Source of the DNA: Phanerodontia chrysosporium
Lineage: Eukaryota > Basidiomycota > Agaricomycetes > Polyporales > Phanerochaetaceae
Length of the DNA stretch: 64,000 nucleotides
Direction: 5' to 3'
Assembly: GCA_001910725.1 (NCBI GenBank)
Contig: MJGA01000006.1
Coordinates: forward strand, 248,001 to 312,000
Shown here: positions 11,171 through 21,317 of the stretch, one piece after another
How the letters are laid out: each line of letters begins with the position of its first letter
Numbering within the stretch: the first letter of the stretch is position 1
The notes under the pieces: generated by a model
Told to the model about the DNA's origin: nothing
Database searches by the model: none
Seen by the model: only the letters and a program-made list of their open reading frames with translations
Translations under genes and position numbers: made by a program

Positions 11171-12136
11171 CTACGCGAGGAATGCATCCTGCCTGCGCAG
11201 CCTCGGGCGACCGAGGCGTTCCGGCCGCGCCTCCTCTGCGGGGGGCGCCTCCTCCGCACCGCCCTCGTGCTCCTCCCAGCCGTCCCACCAGCGGTCCTCG
11301 CCGTCGTCAAAGTCAAAGTGCTCCGGCCGCAGGTAGCGGAACACGGTCTTCTGCGGGGCCGCGGCGAACTCGACGCGGCGCACCTCGGCCTTGCGCCCCG
11401 CGAGCGTGCGCGGCGCGGGCCCCGCCGACGTCGGCGTCACGGGCAGGTCGTCGTCCGAGCCCATCTCGGGCGAGCTCAGCGTCGCGTCAGGCAGCGCAGT
11501 GTCGGGCGCGGCGGATTGCAGGATGTGTTCCGTGGGGAGCGTGGTGAAGGTGCGCCGGAAGCCCGGGGACGTGGGCGACGTGACCTGGCGCATGGTCAGC
11601 GGCGCGCGCGGGACAGACGCACATAGGGTACTCACGATCTCGTTGAGCTCCATGTTCATGCGCGCGAGGCGCTCCAGTGGGTCCTCGATGTCCCATGCGG
11701 GGACGACACCGACGGTGCCGTCTGCGACCCTGCGCACGCGCACCGCAAAGTCGGAGACCTCGTCGAGGAGGATGACCTTGTCGTTGACCTCGACCTGGAT
11801 GGGCTCCTTGCGGAACGGAGGCGAGAGATACGTGACGTGCTCGCTCGGAAAGCGCTCCTTGACGTAGTGCACGCCCTCTGCTGCCTCTGCCGCGGCGTCG
11901 CGCCACGACATGGGCTGGACTTCTGGCAGGGGCGGAGGGGCGTTCAGGGTGAGGGAGAGATCGTCGAGGCTTTTGTTCGCCATTGGGTTTGGGTTTGAGA
12001 GAAGAAGCGGGAAGTCGGTGGTGGTGAAGACACCCAAGGGCTGTGACATGCTTGGCTCGCCCGGGAAGATGTTGGAGGAGTCCCAGATGTGGTCCTCGCG
12101 CTCGGTGAAGAGAAGGTTCGCAACTTGGGCGTACAT
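11171..12136 (-). CDS. SH3-domain protein, resembling Bud14/Tea4-type SH3 proteins
   Basis: An uninterrupted frame of 321 codons from the ATG at 12136 (MYAQVANLLFTERED). The middle (about residues 95-165) reads as an SH3 module: EVNDKVILLDEVSD, then VRRVADGTVGVVPAWDIE and PLERLARMNMELNEI. The GxxPAxxIExPxERLARxN ending is shared with fungal Bud14/Tea4-type proteins, which place polarity or phosphatase complexes at growth sites. The C-terminal half is acidic and low complexity (SDDDLPVTP, DFDDGEDRWWDGWEEHE). A 51-nt stretch after NELNEI (gtgagt to cgccag, around 11586-11636) looks like an intron that keeps the frame whether spliced or retained. Orthology to Bud14 is a suggestion only. Confidence 0.65.
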   Translation of the reverse strand: MYAQVANLLFTEREDHIWDSSNIFPGEPSMSQPLGVFTTTDFPLLLSNPNPMANKSLDDLSLTLNAPPPLPEVQPMSWRDAAAEAAEGVHYVKERFPSEHVTYLSPPFRKEPIQVEVNDKVILLDEVSDFAVRVRRVADGTVGVVPAWDIEDPLERLARMNMELNEIVSTLCASVPRAPLTMRQVTSPTSPGFRRTFTTLPTEHILQSAAPDTALPDATLSSPEMGSDDDLPVTPTSAGPAPRTLAGRKAEVRRVEFAAAPQKTVFRYLRPEHFDFDDGEDRWWDGWEEHEGGAEEAPPAEEARPERLGRPRLRRQDAFLA

Positions 12137-13094
12137 GCTAGGACGGCCTGCGGAGCGCTACTCGGGGTTTTGTTTCTCGGCGGCACGGTCAGAGAGCTTG
12201 TTCGTTCGGGCAGGGGCAGAATGTTATGGAGAGCCGAGGGTACTTTTTATGCGCCGTTCTGGACTGGCGGCGGCAGGGGGCGGTCGGGGAGCTGCAGAGT
12301 GTGGCGCGAGGTGGAGGAAGATGTGAAGGAGAGGGTCGCAGGGCGCGGAGGTGTGGGGTCGTGCGACGGCCGGGAGCACAGCCTGGCTTTCACAGTCCGT
12401 GGCGGCACCGAGTATATGGACGGTTGGCCGAGTCGGGCGGCGTATGAGGGGCTGCGCGCGTTCGTTCCGGTCGGGTGGTGGCTGCTTGGGAGAGGGAGGC
12501 GTGTCCGCTGGGAAGAGAGCTGGCATACATAAGCAGGCTGTCTGCTGTATCAACCCACGGCACCGCACAGGGACCAATCAGGATCTGCTCTCTGCCCTGA
12601 CGCGAGCAGCCGCCGACATATCGGTGCACCTGACCTCGCTTTGCAGGCCTGCCACGCCGGGCCTCGCGAGGCTGTGGGCCGTCTGCAGGGACTTCCGGCT
12701 GGGCGGTCCATCCTGTGCACGCAGCCGCCGCTGCTGCGCGGGCCCTGCGCAGAGTGCGCTGCAGGCTGCAGCTGGGAGGTGCAGCTGATTGTCCACCGCG
12801 CGGGCGGGCGACAGAGCGCCGCGGAAGCAGCGTGAGGTCATACCGAGCCTAGAAGCACACGCGGCGAATCCTGCCATCTCTCACCGTCTCTCACGCTCTC
12901 TCACGGCGCCTCCCGCGACGCTGCCCCTGCTCGTCGCTGTCCTCCGCTCGGCACTAGCATCCACATCCTCCGCCGGCCAACTTTCTCCACCTGTCACAGA
13001 GGCGCTTCAAATATGCAACCAGCCAGCAGCGCTCCTCACTGATACCCTCGAACCACCTCTTCACCTCTTACCAACGACCGCGCTCAGCACGACC
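12137..13094. other. Intergenic, G/C-rich
   Basis: A TATA-like CATAAAAAG lies on minus at about 12241-12249, roughly 105 bp upstream of the SH3 gene. The long open frames here have no recognisable content and reflect high G/C. Confidence 0.4.
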
Positions 13095-13582
13095 ATGGGA
13101 GACAGTGCCGGTGCAGACGTGGGCTTTATCGCAGGAGGGCTGTGCTGTGCGTATCGAACCTTGCGTCCCGCTTCTATGACGCAACCTATTCTGACTATCT
13201 ATAGGCATCTGCTGCACAGAGTCCCTGGACCAATGGTGCCTCTTCAGTGCGTCCCATCTCCGGTCTACCCTCGCCCTGCACGCTCACCTCCCCAGGCCAC
13301 TCCGGCTCCGGCAGCGGCACCGGCCGCCAGGCGGGCTGCTGCACGCGCTGCTGCAAAAAGTCTTTCGACGAGGACCCCCTCGTCGACGAGCAGGAGCGCC
13401 TCCGCGAGATGCGCGAGGCACGGCGCCGGCGCGAGCAAGCCGCGTCCGCCGGCCAGTCGCCTGGCCCCCCAGGGATGCAGACGCAGGCGAACGGCGGTGA
13501 CGTCGTGCAGGACCAGCCAGAAGCACGGAAGAGCATGGAGGTGCCGCGTGCGGAAGCCGCAGATCACCAAAAGCCCGAATAA
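13095..13582 (+). CDS. Small cysteine-rich hypothetical protein
   Basis: Starts at the ATG 13095 (MGDSAGADVGFIAGGLCCA). Further pieces are ICCTESLDQWCLF and, after a roughly 49-nt intron (gtgcgt to ccccag), GSGTGRQAGCCTRCCKKSF, DEDPLVDEQERLREMREARR and a polar tail ending at 13582. Paired cysteines (CC, CCT, CCTRCC) followed by a charged helical tail recall a small Agaricomycete protein family of unknown role; membrane attachment through the cysteines is possible. The first exon does not splice in phase with the second using visible GT-AG sites, so one border or base is wrong. Confidence 0.5.
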
Positions 13583-14825
13583 CCCGCGCTGCCAGGGTGA
13601 CCGCGCCGCAACGTGCTGCTTCGGCGAGATGCGTGGTCGAACATTGGACGGGCGTTGATGACAGTACGAGATCCCACATAATACGATAACCTTTCTCATT
13701 TCAATCCTATGCAAGCGTCAGGGCTGAAGGCGGCCCCGCAGCTTCGCCATGGCAGCTATAATGAAGGTCGAGACTTGTTGCAACCTGCGCGCTACGGGCT
13801 TTGCGATGCTCTTGCGATCGAGATGTCTAGCACAAATCACGCACTTGCTGCGAACAAGTGCCTGCTCAAGTCATCTTCTTCCCGATGACGTCCCGTGAAT
13901 ACGCTGAAATGGCGTCCGCCGTCTGTCTTGGTGCTGCGGCTGATGTGTGCGTGGCTCGTGGCCTATGTGTACTCTCGGAAGAACCGTGCGTCTCATGCGA
14001 TTTATCTCCCGCGGAAGGCAAGTGTGGCTGACACCGTGTAGATGGACGTCCAGCTTCCTCCCTTGAGCACGAAGGGTCTGTCGCTTTTCCACCCAGTCCC
14101 AATAATGCCGAGTCTCGTATCTTGCTCTTTCGCGATGATGTCGCCCCGAGCATCAGTGGAGGTCTAGGTGCACGCCTAGCTCGCATTTCTGGCGGTATTG
14201 CCTCGAGAAGAGTTCATGAATCATGAGGTGTGAGGAAGTCACCCACCCAGGGTGCTCAATTTGCAGCTACGTATCCAGAGGCCATGAGCGATACCTCATG
14301 TCGGTCGACCCATATTTTGCTGACGAAAGATGGTGCACTTCCGTTGGTGCCGCACAATAGGTCAGCCATATTTGAAACGGTAAGTTACTCGTAGCCTTTG
14401 GGATCCCTAACACGTCGTCGTCGATGCCTCAATGTATATTGGACAAGCCGCCTATGTAATACAACATATGCGTCTTGGAGAATCAGAACGGATTCTAGAT
14501 GCATGTCGTCTCTTTGGCTCCAAATACGCCCTCATTAGTCCAAGGGGTAGCAGGTCTCTCTCGCGATGCATTACATTTACGTCGCCTCAAGCGACGTCGG
14601 ACCTGAAGAATACAAAACCATGTTGTCCATGTTCGACAGGGAGTCTGTGTCCATCGTATGTGAGTTCTCTTGTCGCCGTGCCACGCGCCAATCTGCTCAC
14701 CCCAAGCCAAGTCAGGGCGCCACGCGCGCGCATATACAAGTTCGCTGCTACCTCCAGGCACTTTATCCCGACACCCAACACTCCCCCTCCTTCTACTTCC
14801 ACTGCTGCTCAACCCCCCTGCTCTT
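13583..14825. other. Intergenic, nothing recognised
   Basis: Several short frames occur on both strands with no family features. A TATA-like CATATACAAG lies about 14728-14737, roughly 90 bp upstream of the carboxypeptidase start. Confidence 0.4.
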
Positions 14826-17576
14826 ATGCGCTTCCGTCCTGCCCTGGTGTCGCTCGCGACATGCAGCTTTGTATTTATGGGCACGGTAGCTCAAGGCCTC
14901 CCGTCTACATATCCCCACAACTACGGCGAACCCAGTGGCGACTACAGCCCACAGTGGCAGTCCTGTGAGTGCACAACCCAGCCCAACGCCCGCAGCCTCC
15001 CTCACTCCACCCAGACTTCCAGGTCACCAACCCGCTGCCCGGGGTCGACTTCACGCTGCCGCGCAGCTACGCGGGCAACATCGCGGTGCAGCGCGCGGGG
15101 CACCCCAACGACACACTCTTCTTCTGGGCGTTCGAGCACCAGAACGGGTCCCTCGCATCGCCCGCGGCGCGAACGCCGGCACGCCGTGGGCGGTCTGGCT
15201 GCAGGGAGGGTGCGCACACGGTCGTCGTGCTCGCGGCCGCACGGTGTGCTGACGTTCGCTCTTTCCTTGCAGGCCCGGCGCGTCGAGCATGATCGGGCTC
15301 ATGAGCGAGAACGGGCCGATAACGGTGCAGCCCAATACCCTGAAGCTCGCGTCGAATAGATACGCGTGGAGTAATCTCGTTGACTATGTCTGGGTGGACC
15401 AGCCTGTGTATGTGCTCCCTGCGTATCTCGCAAAGTCGCTGAATGAATCTGTGTAGCGGAGTCGGGTTCTCCACCAGCGACTCTGTTGGTTATGGTGTGT
15501 AATCTTCGACTCGTAGCATTGTGTCGTTAACCATGGTCCTCAGCGGTCGACGAAGTGCAGGTCGCATCCGACTTTGTCAGTGCGGGTTGCATCCTCACGA
15601 TTTCGCACTCTGACACGGTGCGGACGTAGGTCGGATTCCTGAGCAATCTCGTCAAGGTCTTCCCCAGCCTCGCCACGCGTCCCTTCTTCCTCACGGGGGA
15701 AAGCTATGCCGGTCGCTACATCGTGCGTTTTCTTGGGGTATATGCGGTCCACGGGAGAAACGAGCTCAGTGACCTGTGCAGCCGTACATCGCTCGGGCCC
15801 TCTTCTCCATGCAAAATCCCCCCGTGAGGCTGTCAAAAATAGCTGTTGGCGATCCAGCATTCGGCTCGTTGTCCGAGTTTAGAGTCATGCCGACGGTAAG
15901 CATCCTTCGATCTGTCCGATGCACGCCTTTTTGACTCTGGAAGCTCTGATGCGCAGCTGACTCTTCTCGAGACCTATCCCCAAATCATCGGCTATGACAC
16001 AAAGGTCTACGACTATTTCAAACAGCGGTATGCGCCTGCGCTTCCTGATGCTGCTTGGCGACTAAGACGGTTGCGGTGGTCCTCTAGTTCCCATTCCTGT
16101 GGCTTCGACGTCAACTTGACTTATCCGCAGACGGGTGGCATTCTACGCCCAGTCAGCACCGCGACCAAGCAGGCGAATCCCAAGGTCACGTCACGGATGT
16201 TTTCTACCATGACGGTCAGGCCGTCATGAAGGCGTCCGCGGCGACGAGCCGCAGTTTCGCTGACGAGGTAGCGCATCGCTTCAAGAAACGGAGGCTCCGG
16301 CCAACTAACTCGCCACGAAGGCGAGAGGCTTCGCAAGCGGGCAGCCTGGACGGCCGGTGTGGCGAATGTTGCTGACGCTGCTTCTCCCTACGGATGCAAT
16401 GTCTGGGAAGAAATGCTCGATTACGCGGCAAACTACACGTTCCCGTGGTGTAAGTCATCGCGCCACACGGCCTGCGAGTGCGCTGACTCGATACCCTCAG
16501 CCAAGTACGGACATCCCGACGTCACGGTAAGTTCTTTCCATGCAGTGACACGATAATCCGTTGATCTCTGTCAGTTCTTCGACGTACCCGAGGCTCTGTA
16601 TCCACAACCGGACGATAGGCCAACGTCCTTCTTGAGAAGTTAACTCTTACCATCTCCTTCGCAGTCTGTTGCTGATGTGCTCATGCCTATACAGACTCGG
16701 ATGTTGTGAAGGCCCTGCACGCACCGCAGAGCTTCAAATACAACTCTTCCATCGACTACCCTTGGAATTCACGTGAGCCAGTTCGTGCTCTGCAGTCAAG
16801 ATAGATTCTCGAGCACTTGTGTTGTCTAGAGGAGAACGGCCATGACCGTAGTCCCGAGTAGGTATCAGGCGGTCTTTTGGATAGCCATTACATCTGAATT
16901 TTGCTCTGTTAGGCCGATGACTTTCTTCACCGAACTTGCTACCAATGCGTCAACACACGGCGTCCGCATCATTACGTATGTGGGGAACAACGACGGCATC
17001 TCAGCGCATTTTGGAACGGAGGTTACGATTCAGGTGCGCAGCCTTGCGTGTATTCTCGCAGTATGACTAGAATATCGCGTAGAATACAACCTTTGGCGGG
17101 ATTCAGGCTTCACGCGCAAGCCGAGCACTGCCTGGTTCAACGACAATGGGACTTGGGCAGGTATCGTCCATCAAGAGCGTAACTGGACGTACGCTCTGAT
17201 CTACGGCGCGGGACACGAGGTTCCAACGGGCCAACCCGTCTCGGTACGTCTTGCCGTCCCGGTAGCGTCTGTCATTGCATTCAACGTCCCCGCCACAGGC
17301 ATACACATTCTTCGAGAGTTCGTCCTCGGGAACAACCAGACGGGCCTCGTGGTCACCAGCGGAAACACCACAAGCGTGATTGGTGGGGAGAACCCGACGT
17401 TGGGTCAGACTGCGATCCCTGGCCAGCTCGACATCTACTACGGGTCCGCTACCACCAAGGGTAGCACGCGCTGGCCGAGCGCAACTGTCGCAGCCTTCAT
17501 GAGCTACATTTCACAGGTCGCAATTACCGGCACTGCAGCGATCAAGCCACCTACGGCGACACCCACGGCGACGTGA
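14826..17576 (+). CDS. Secreted serine carboxypeptidase (S10 family)
   Basis: Removes C-terminal residues from peptides in an acid compartment or outside the cell. The ATG at 14826 opens a signal peptide (MRFRPALVSLATCSFVFMG). Many short introns split the gene. Landmarks in order: WLQGG joined by splicing to PGASSMIGLMSENGP, YVWVDQPVGVGFSTSDS, the nucleophile motif GESYAG (about 15698), LTLLETYPQIIGYD, HPDVTFFDVPEALYPQ, the catalytic Asp in YVGNNDGI (about 16985) and the catalytic His in GAGHEVP (about 17210). Many NxT/NxS sites suggest glycosylation. It ends at 17576 after a Pro/Thr-rich tail. The frame slips once near 15155-15170, and the stretch 16130-16380 is hard to read, so the exact middle is uncertain. 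The complete catalytic triad argues for an active enzyme. Confidence 0.88.
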
Positions 17577-17806
17577 ATGGTGACATGGAACCCGCGGGTC
17601 AAGGGGTATCTAGCTGGCATTGCTGGTTTGCATACGCCATGTGATGAGAATTTTGTCCTGAATTCTGCAGTGGCTCGAAGAAAACACGACACGATTGCGC
17701 GTAAATGTTATATCCTAGGTCAATTGCTACAATATTTCTGTGTCGTAAGCTACCGCCAGTCAGTACTCTCGGTCAGGGGCTTCTTACGTTGTGCACGTTG
17801 AGCATC

Positions 17807-19869
17807 CTACACTCTACGACGAACAGTAACTGGCAGCGGACACCGCATATACAGCACAAACTGGTCCTCTGCAGAACGGAGCGTTCTGCAGGATTCCATC
17901 TCTTGTCGAGCTCGAAGTCGAGGTTCTGGAGCAGGTGGCAGAACACCATACGCATCTCGAGGTACGCAAGGTTCTTGCCAACGCAGTTCGCGGGGCCGAA
18001 CGAGAATGGAATGAACGCGTTCGCGTTGTGCACGAACGGCTCGCCCGCGGGTGCAGGCTCTAGCCCTTCTGCAATGAGCCACCGCTCAGGCCAGAAGGTG
18101 TCCGGCCGCGAGAAATACCTCGGGTCGCGATGTAGAGACCAGGTGTGCACCCGCGCTTGCGTTCCATCGGGAAGATAGCTGCATGGTGATCAGTTGGTGG
18201 GCTTGAGGATGATAAGAATCAGATACGCACTAGGGCCCTACAACCCTGTCGCCCTTCCCCGGGACGGGCGAGCGTTGACTGCCACTCGGGAGGACGGGAT
18301 ACAGACGGAGAGTCTCGTGGCTGGTGGCACAAGTCAGACAGTGGCCACGTAGTGCATTTCACCACGCACATTACAGCCTCCAGAAAGGTCATCTTGTTGT
18401 GATGCTTCGTGTCGAAGGCGCTCTCTCCAGGAGGATAATATTTGTCAACCTCAGCCTGCACGCGCTTGTAGTAGTGAGGATAGCGTAGGATATGCCAGAA
18501 CGTGTTCGCTATCGTTGTCGACGTGGTGTCGGAGGCTGCGACGGTCGCCAGGACACCGTCCCCGATTACCTGAGCAGGGGGCGGAGGTATCTTCTCTGAC
18601 CCGTCTTCATTGCTCTGCAAACGCTTGCATCAACACATAGCAGGCCGACCGAAACTGCGCGACTTACTAGATAGTAGAACAGGTCCTTCGTTACTGCGCC
18701 TCTCTTGTAGCGCTCCAGAGCGCGACCAAGGGCAAACTCCCGCATCTTCTTCAGCGCAGGAGACATAGGGAGTCGCTTGGCATAGTGTGCCAACCATGGG
18801 ACGTGGTGGTACACCATCTGGCCCCTGGAGCGAGTAAGTAGAGCCAGCGAAGTTAGTGAAATGAGCCCACTTACTCTCCGCTCTTCTCGAACATGGCCCA
18901 AATGCCATCCTGGTCTCCCGTCGCAAGCATCTCGTTGCCACCACCGAACCTAGCCGACGGTCAGGAAACAAGTATCACACGACTGCATAGTAGAACACCT
19001 ACACCAGGTCTCCCATGACATCGTAAGTGAACCAACTAATCCATGTAGCTAGGTTGAGGCTTCCCTTTTGCTCGGCCAGCTGCTCACAGAGTTCGGATAT
19101 GCGCTTGGCCAGGATGGGTTCGTACTCCTTCAGCGCTGCAGTGCTAAACGCACGCGTCCAAGGGCGGCGGCGGCGGGCATGCTCAGCGGGATCTCTGATA
19201 CTGACAAGGGAAGGGATTGGCTGCTCTAATCCCTGTCCAATGGTGGCTACGTGTGAGAGTTGAGATCTCAGGAATTCTCGAGTCAAGTATAAGCTGCTCA
19301 CAGGGGCCTTTAGTCAGACCGTTCGGGCCCATAAGCGGTAGCACGGCGTCCACGTTGCAGATGGAGAGTTCGTTAGGCCCGATGCGCACGACGTCTCCAT
19401 ACCGTTTGTGTAGGTCTTCGAGATAAAAATGCTGTTTGCAATCCCGCTCCTTCCAGACCATCCACCACTTCGAGAGCTTTGCAGGAAGCGGGCCCGGATA
19501 CTTGGCGAGTGGGTGCCACGGTGAGATGCGGTATAGTCCGATGGAAGTCAAAAGCGATGTATGGTAAGTCGTGAAGGCAATGAATGGAGCCAGGAGCGGC
19601 CCGAAATGGGGCAGGAGCAACGCAGAGAGATACAGGGGAACCAAGACGAGTAGGAAGAGCACGGCCGGGATGTACGTAGGCTCTAAATGCTTAAAGATGA
19701 GATGGCATACCTGCGTGGTCTCCGTAAATCTACTGACGTCGAAGACAGCGAGGACGAGACGTACGAGTGCGGCCCCGACCACGACGGCAAGGGCATCGTT
19801 CTGGTCAAGTCTAGGGAACAGCTTTGAGACGTTGGCGCGAAGGAGTTGCATTGCAACTTCACTGCCCAT
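17807..19869 (-). CDS. Cytochrome P450 monooxygenase, microsomal type
   Basis: Start ATG at 19869 (MGSEVAMQLLRAN). The first about 110 residues contain three hydrophobic helices (for example AVVVGAALVRLVLAVF and VLFLLVLVPLYLSALLL), then the proline-rich hinge HPLAKYPGPLPAKLS and YGDVVRIGPNELSI. Further exons give the I-helix VAASDTTSTTIANTFW, the ExxR helix ETLRLYPVLPSGSQR, the PERW motif, and the heme loop FSFGPANCVGKNLA whose Cys binds iron. It ends DQFVLYMRCPLPVTV at 17807. One frame slip occurs at about 17875-17890 before that ending. The layout matches expanded Agaricomycete P450 families used for xenobiotics or terpenoids; I do not assign a CYP number. It is convergent with the carboxypeptidase gene (about 230 bp apart). 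Confidence 0.88.
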
Positions 19870-20570
19870 GGTCAAAGCCCGCGCACAATGATGGCTCCAG
19901 GAGACGACCCCGCCTATAAAGCAAGCAGCGTCGGCATTGCTGCGCAGCAAGGGTTCAGCGCTGTTTCAGCGTCCAGCGCATCGTGAGTCGTGAGATATTT
20001 GATGATCAGCAGGCGGGCGCGTTGGGTCACAAACATACAACCTTCCTATTTGCAGCACCGTAGCTTTGAAGTGCAATGTAAACGCATCTCACCTCAGATA
20101 TGCTAAGTACGAGCGCCGGCGCCCGTCACGGTCTCTGACGGCGTCCGACCGGATCGTGTGCACGTGTATTGTCATTCCACTATCGGCGCAGAAGAGGCAT
20201 CCGTTTCCTATCCACGAGGCCAGAGTGGTGGGTTTGGTGTGCACGAAGGCCAAGGAAATTGCTGCAACATTCATACTTCAGTCTATGTCCTGCACAAATC
20301 AACGGACACAGTTTGTGGAAATACATACGAAGAGATCCGCAACGCAGCCGATTCGAGCATTTCTTACCTGCAATAGTCCATGTTCTATACGCTCACCGAG
20401 GGGAACTCGCCATAAAGTACTTGCATGCCTGATCTTCCGGAGGTTTCAAGGATGTCTGATAATGATGGCACTTGTGATGAGTACCGCAACATAACTTACA
20501 AGGATGAGCTAAAGATACAGGGGAGTGTTGTGAGTGTAGTACGCGGGGTATATATATAATTTTAAGCTAT
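19870..20570. other. Intergenic, nothing recognised
   Basis: Lies between the head of the P450 gene and the tail of RPC11. No conserved frame, RNA gene or repeat is seen. Confidence 0.4.
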
Positions 20571-21098
20571 CTAGTTTTCTCGCCATTGATGACCACATGC
20601 TGCACATCTGGCAAGCTCTTAGGTCAATTGCAGGGATATCAGTGGATAACATTACGAACCGGAAGACTAGAAGCGCTGTCAGACATTGCCGCAGGAAGCA
20701 AGGACAAGGACGCACATGTTGTCATAGGTTCATCAGCAGAACGAATCTGCAGCATATAGAAGTATGCGCGGCCATGGTCGCACTTTGGACATGATGCTAG
20801 GTGGTGGCAAGTCAACGGGGACGTCTGGCACGAGAAGGCGATGAGAACACACCTGCTGTGGAATCCGCGTGTTTCCACATATCGTCGCCTCCGAGCACGT
20901 CGTCTACCTGCTTTCTCTCCAAGTGGGTTCTGGACGTCATCTGATGCCAGGTAAGCATTAGTATTTCTCCAGAACCTGCTGCAAACTGACCTGTTTCGTG
21001 ATGGGGAACTCGTACGCGCAGGTATTGCACGCCCATTTGTTGTAGCCAGTTTCGGTAGATATAATAAGTAGGTTTGCGCAGCTTGGGCAGAACAACAT
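20571..21098 (-). CDS. RPC11: RNA polymerase III subunit RPC11/RPC10 (POLR3K-like)
   Basis: Small zinc-ribbon subunit needed for RNA cleavage, termination and reinitiation by Pol III in the nucleus. ATG at 21098 (MLFCPSCANLLIISTETGYN), then WACNTCAYEFPITKQ gives the N-terminal ribbon (CxxC...CxxC). Introns lead to MTSRTHLERKQVDDVLGG and DMWKHADST, then CPKCDHGRAYFYMLQI and RSADEPMTT, which carries the acidic RSADE hairpin that enters the active site. The last exon reads RCAACGHQWREN, with its stop at 20571-20573. The final splice (after EPMTT) does not close in phase with visible sites, so one base may be wrong or an unusual junction is used. The gene is head-to-head with TOR, only 219 bp between start codons. 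Confidence 0.9.
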
Positions 21099-21317
21099 GA
21101 TGCTCTATACCAAGAAAGCTTTGAGCAAGAATAAATACGTTGTGAGAGGATGAGTGAACAGATGGAGGACAATTCGCGGTCCTGCACGTCGGGCATTGCC
21201 GTCCATTCGTGATTGGCTGCCACTTAGGGCGCTTAGTCAATGGAGGCAGCTTCGCTCATTCGCCCGCCCAGCAGCACTTGATCTCCTCCTCCGCCTGTGG
21301 CGACCACTCTGGCCAAC
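21099..21317. promoter_or_regulatory. 219-bp shared promoter region between RPC11 and TOR
   Basis: The two start codons face away from each other at 21098 (-) and 21318 (+), so both promoters must lie here or overlap coding DNA. No TATA box is obvious. The left TOR copy shares only the last about 45 bp of this region. Confidence 0.6.

Noticed and set aside
21297..21317. Upstream GTG as TOR start
   Set aside because: An ATG follows seven codons later in the same frame (21318), and eukaryotic nuclear genes seldom start at GTG.
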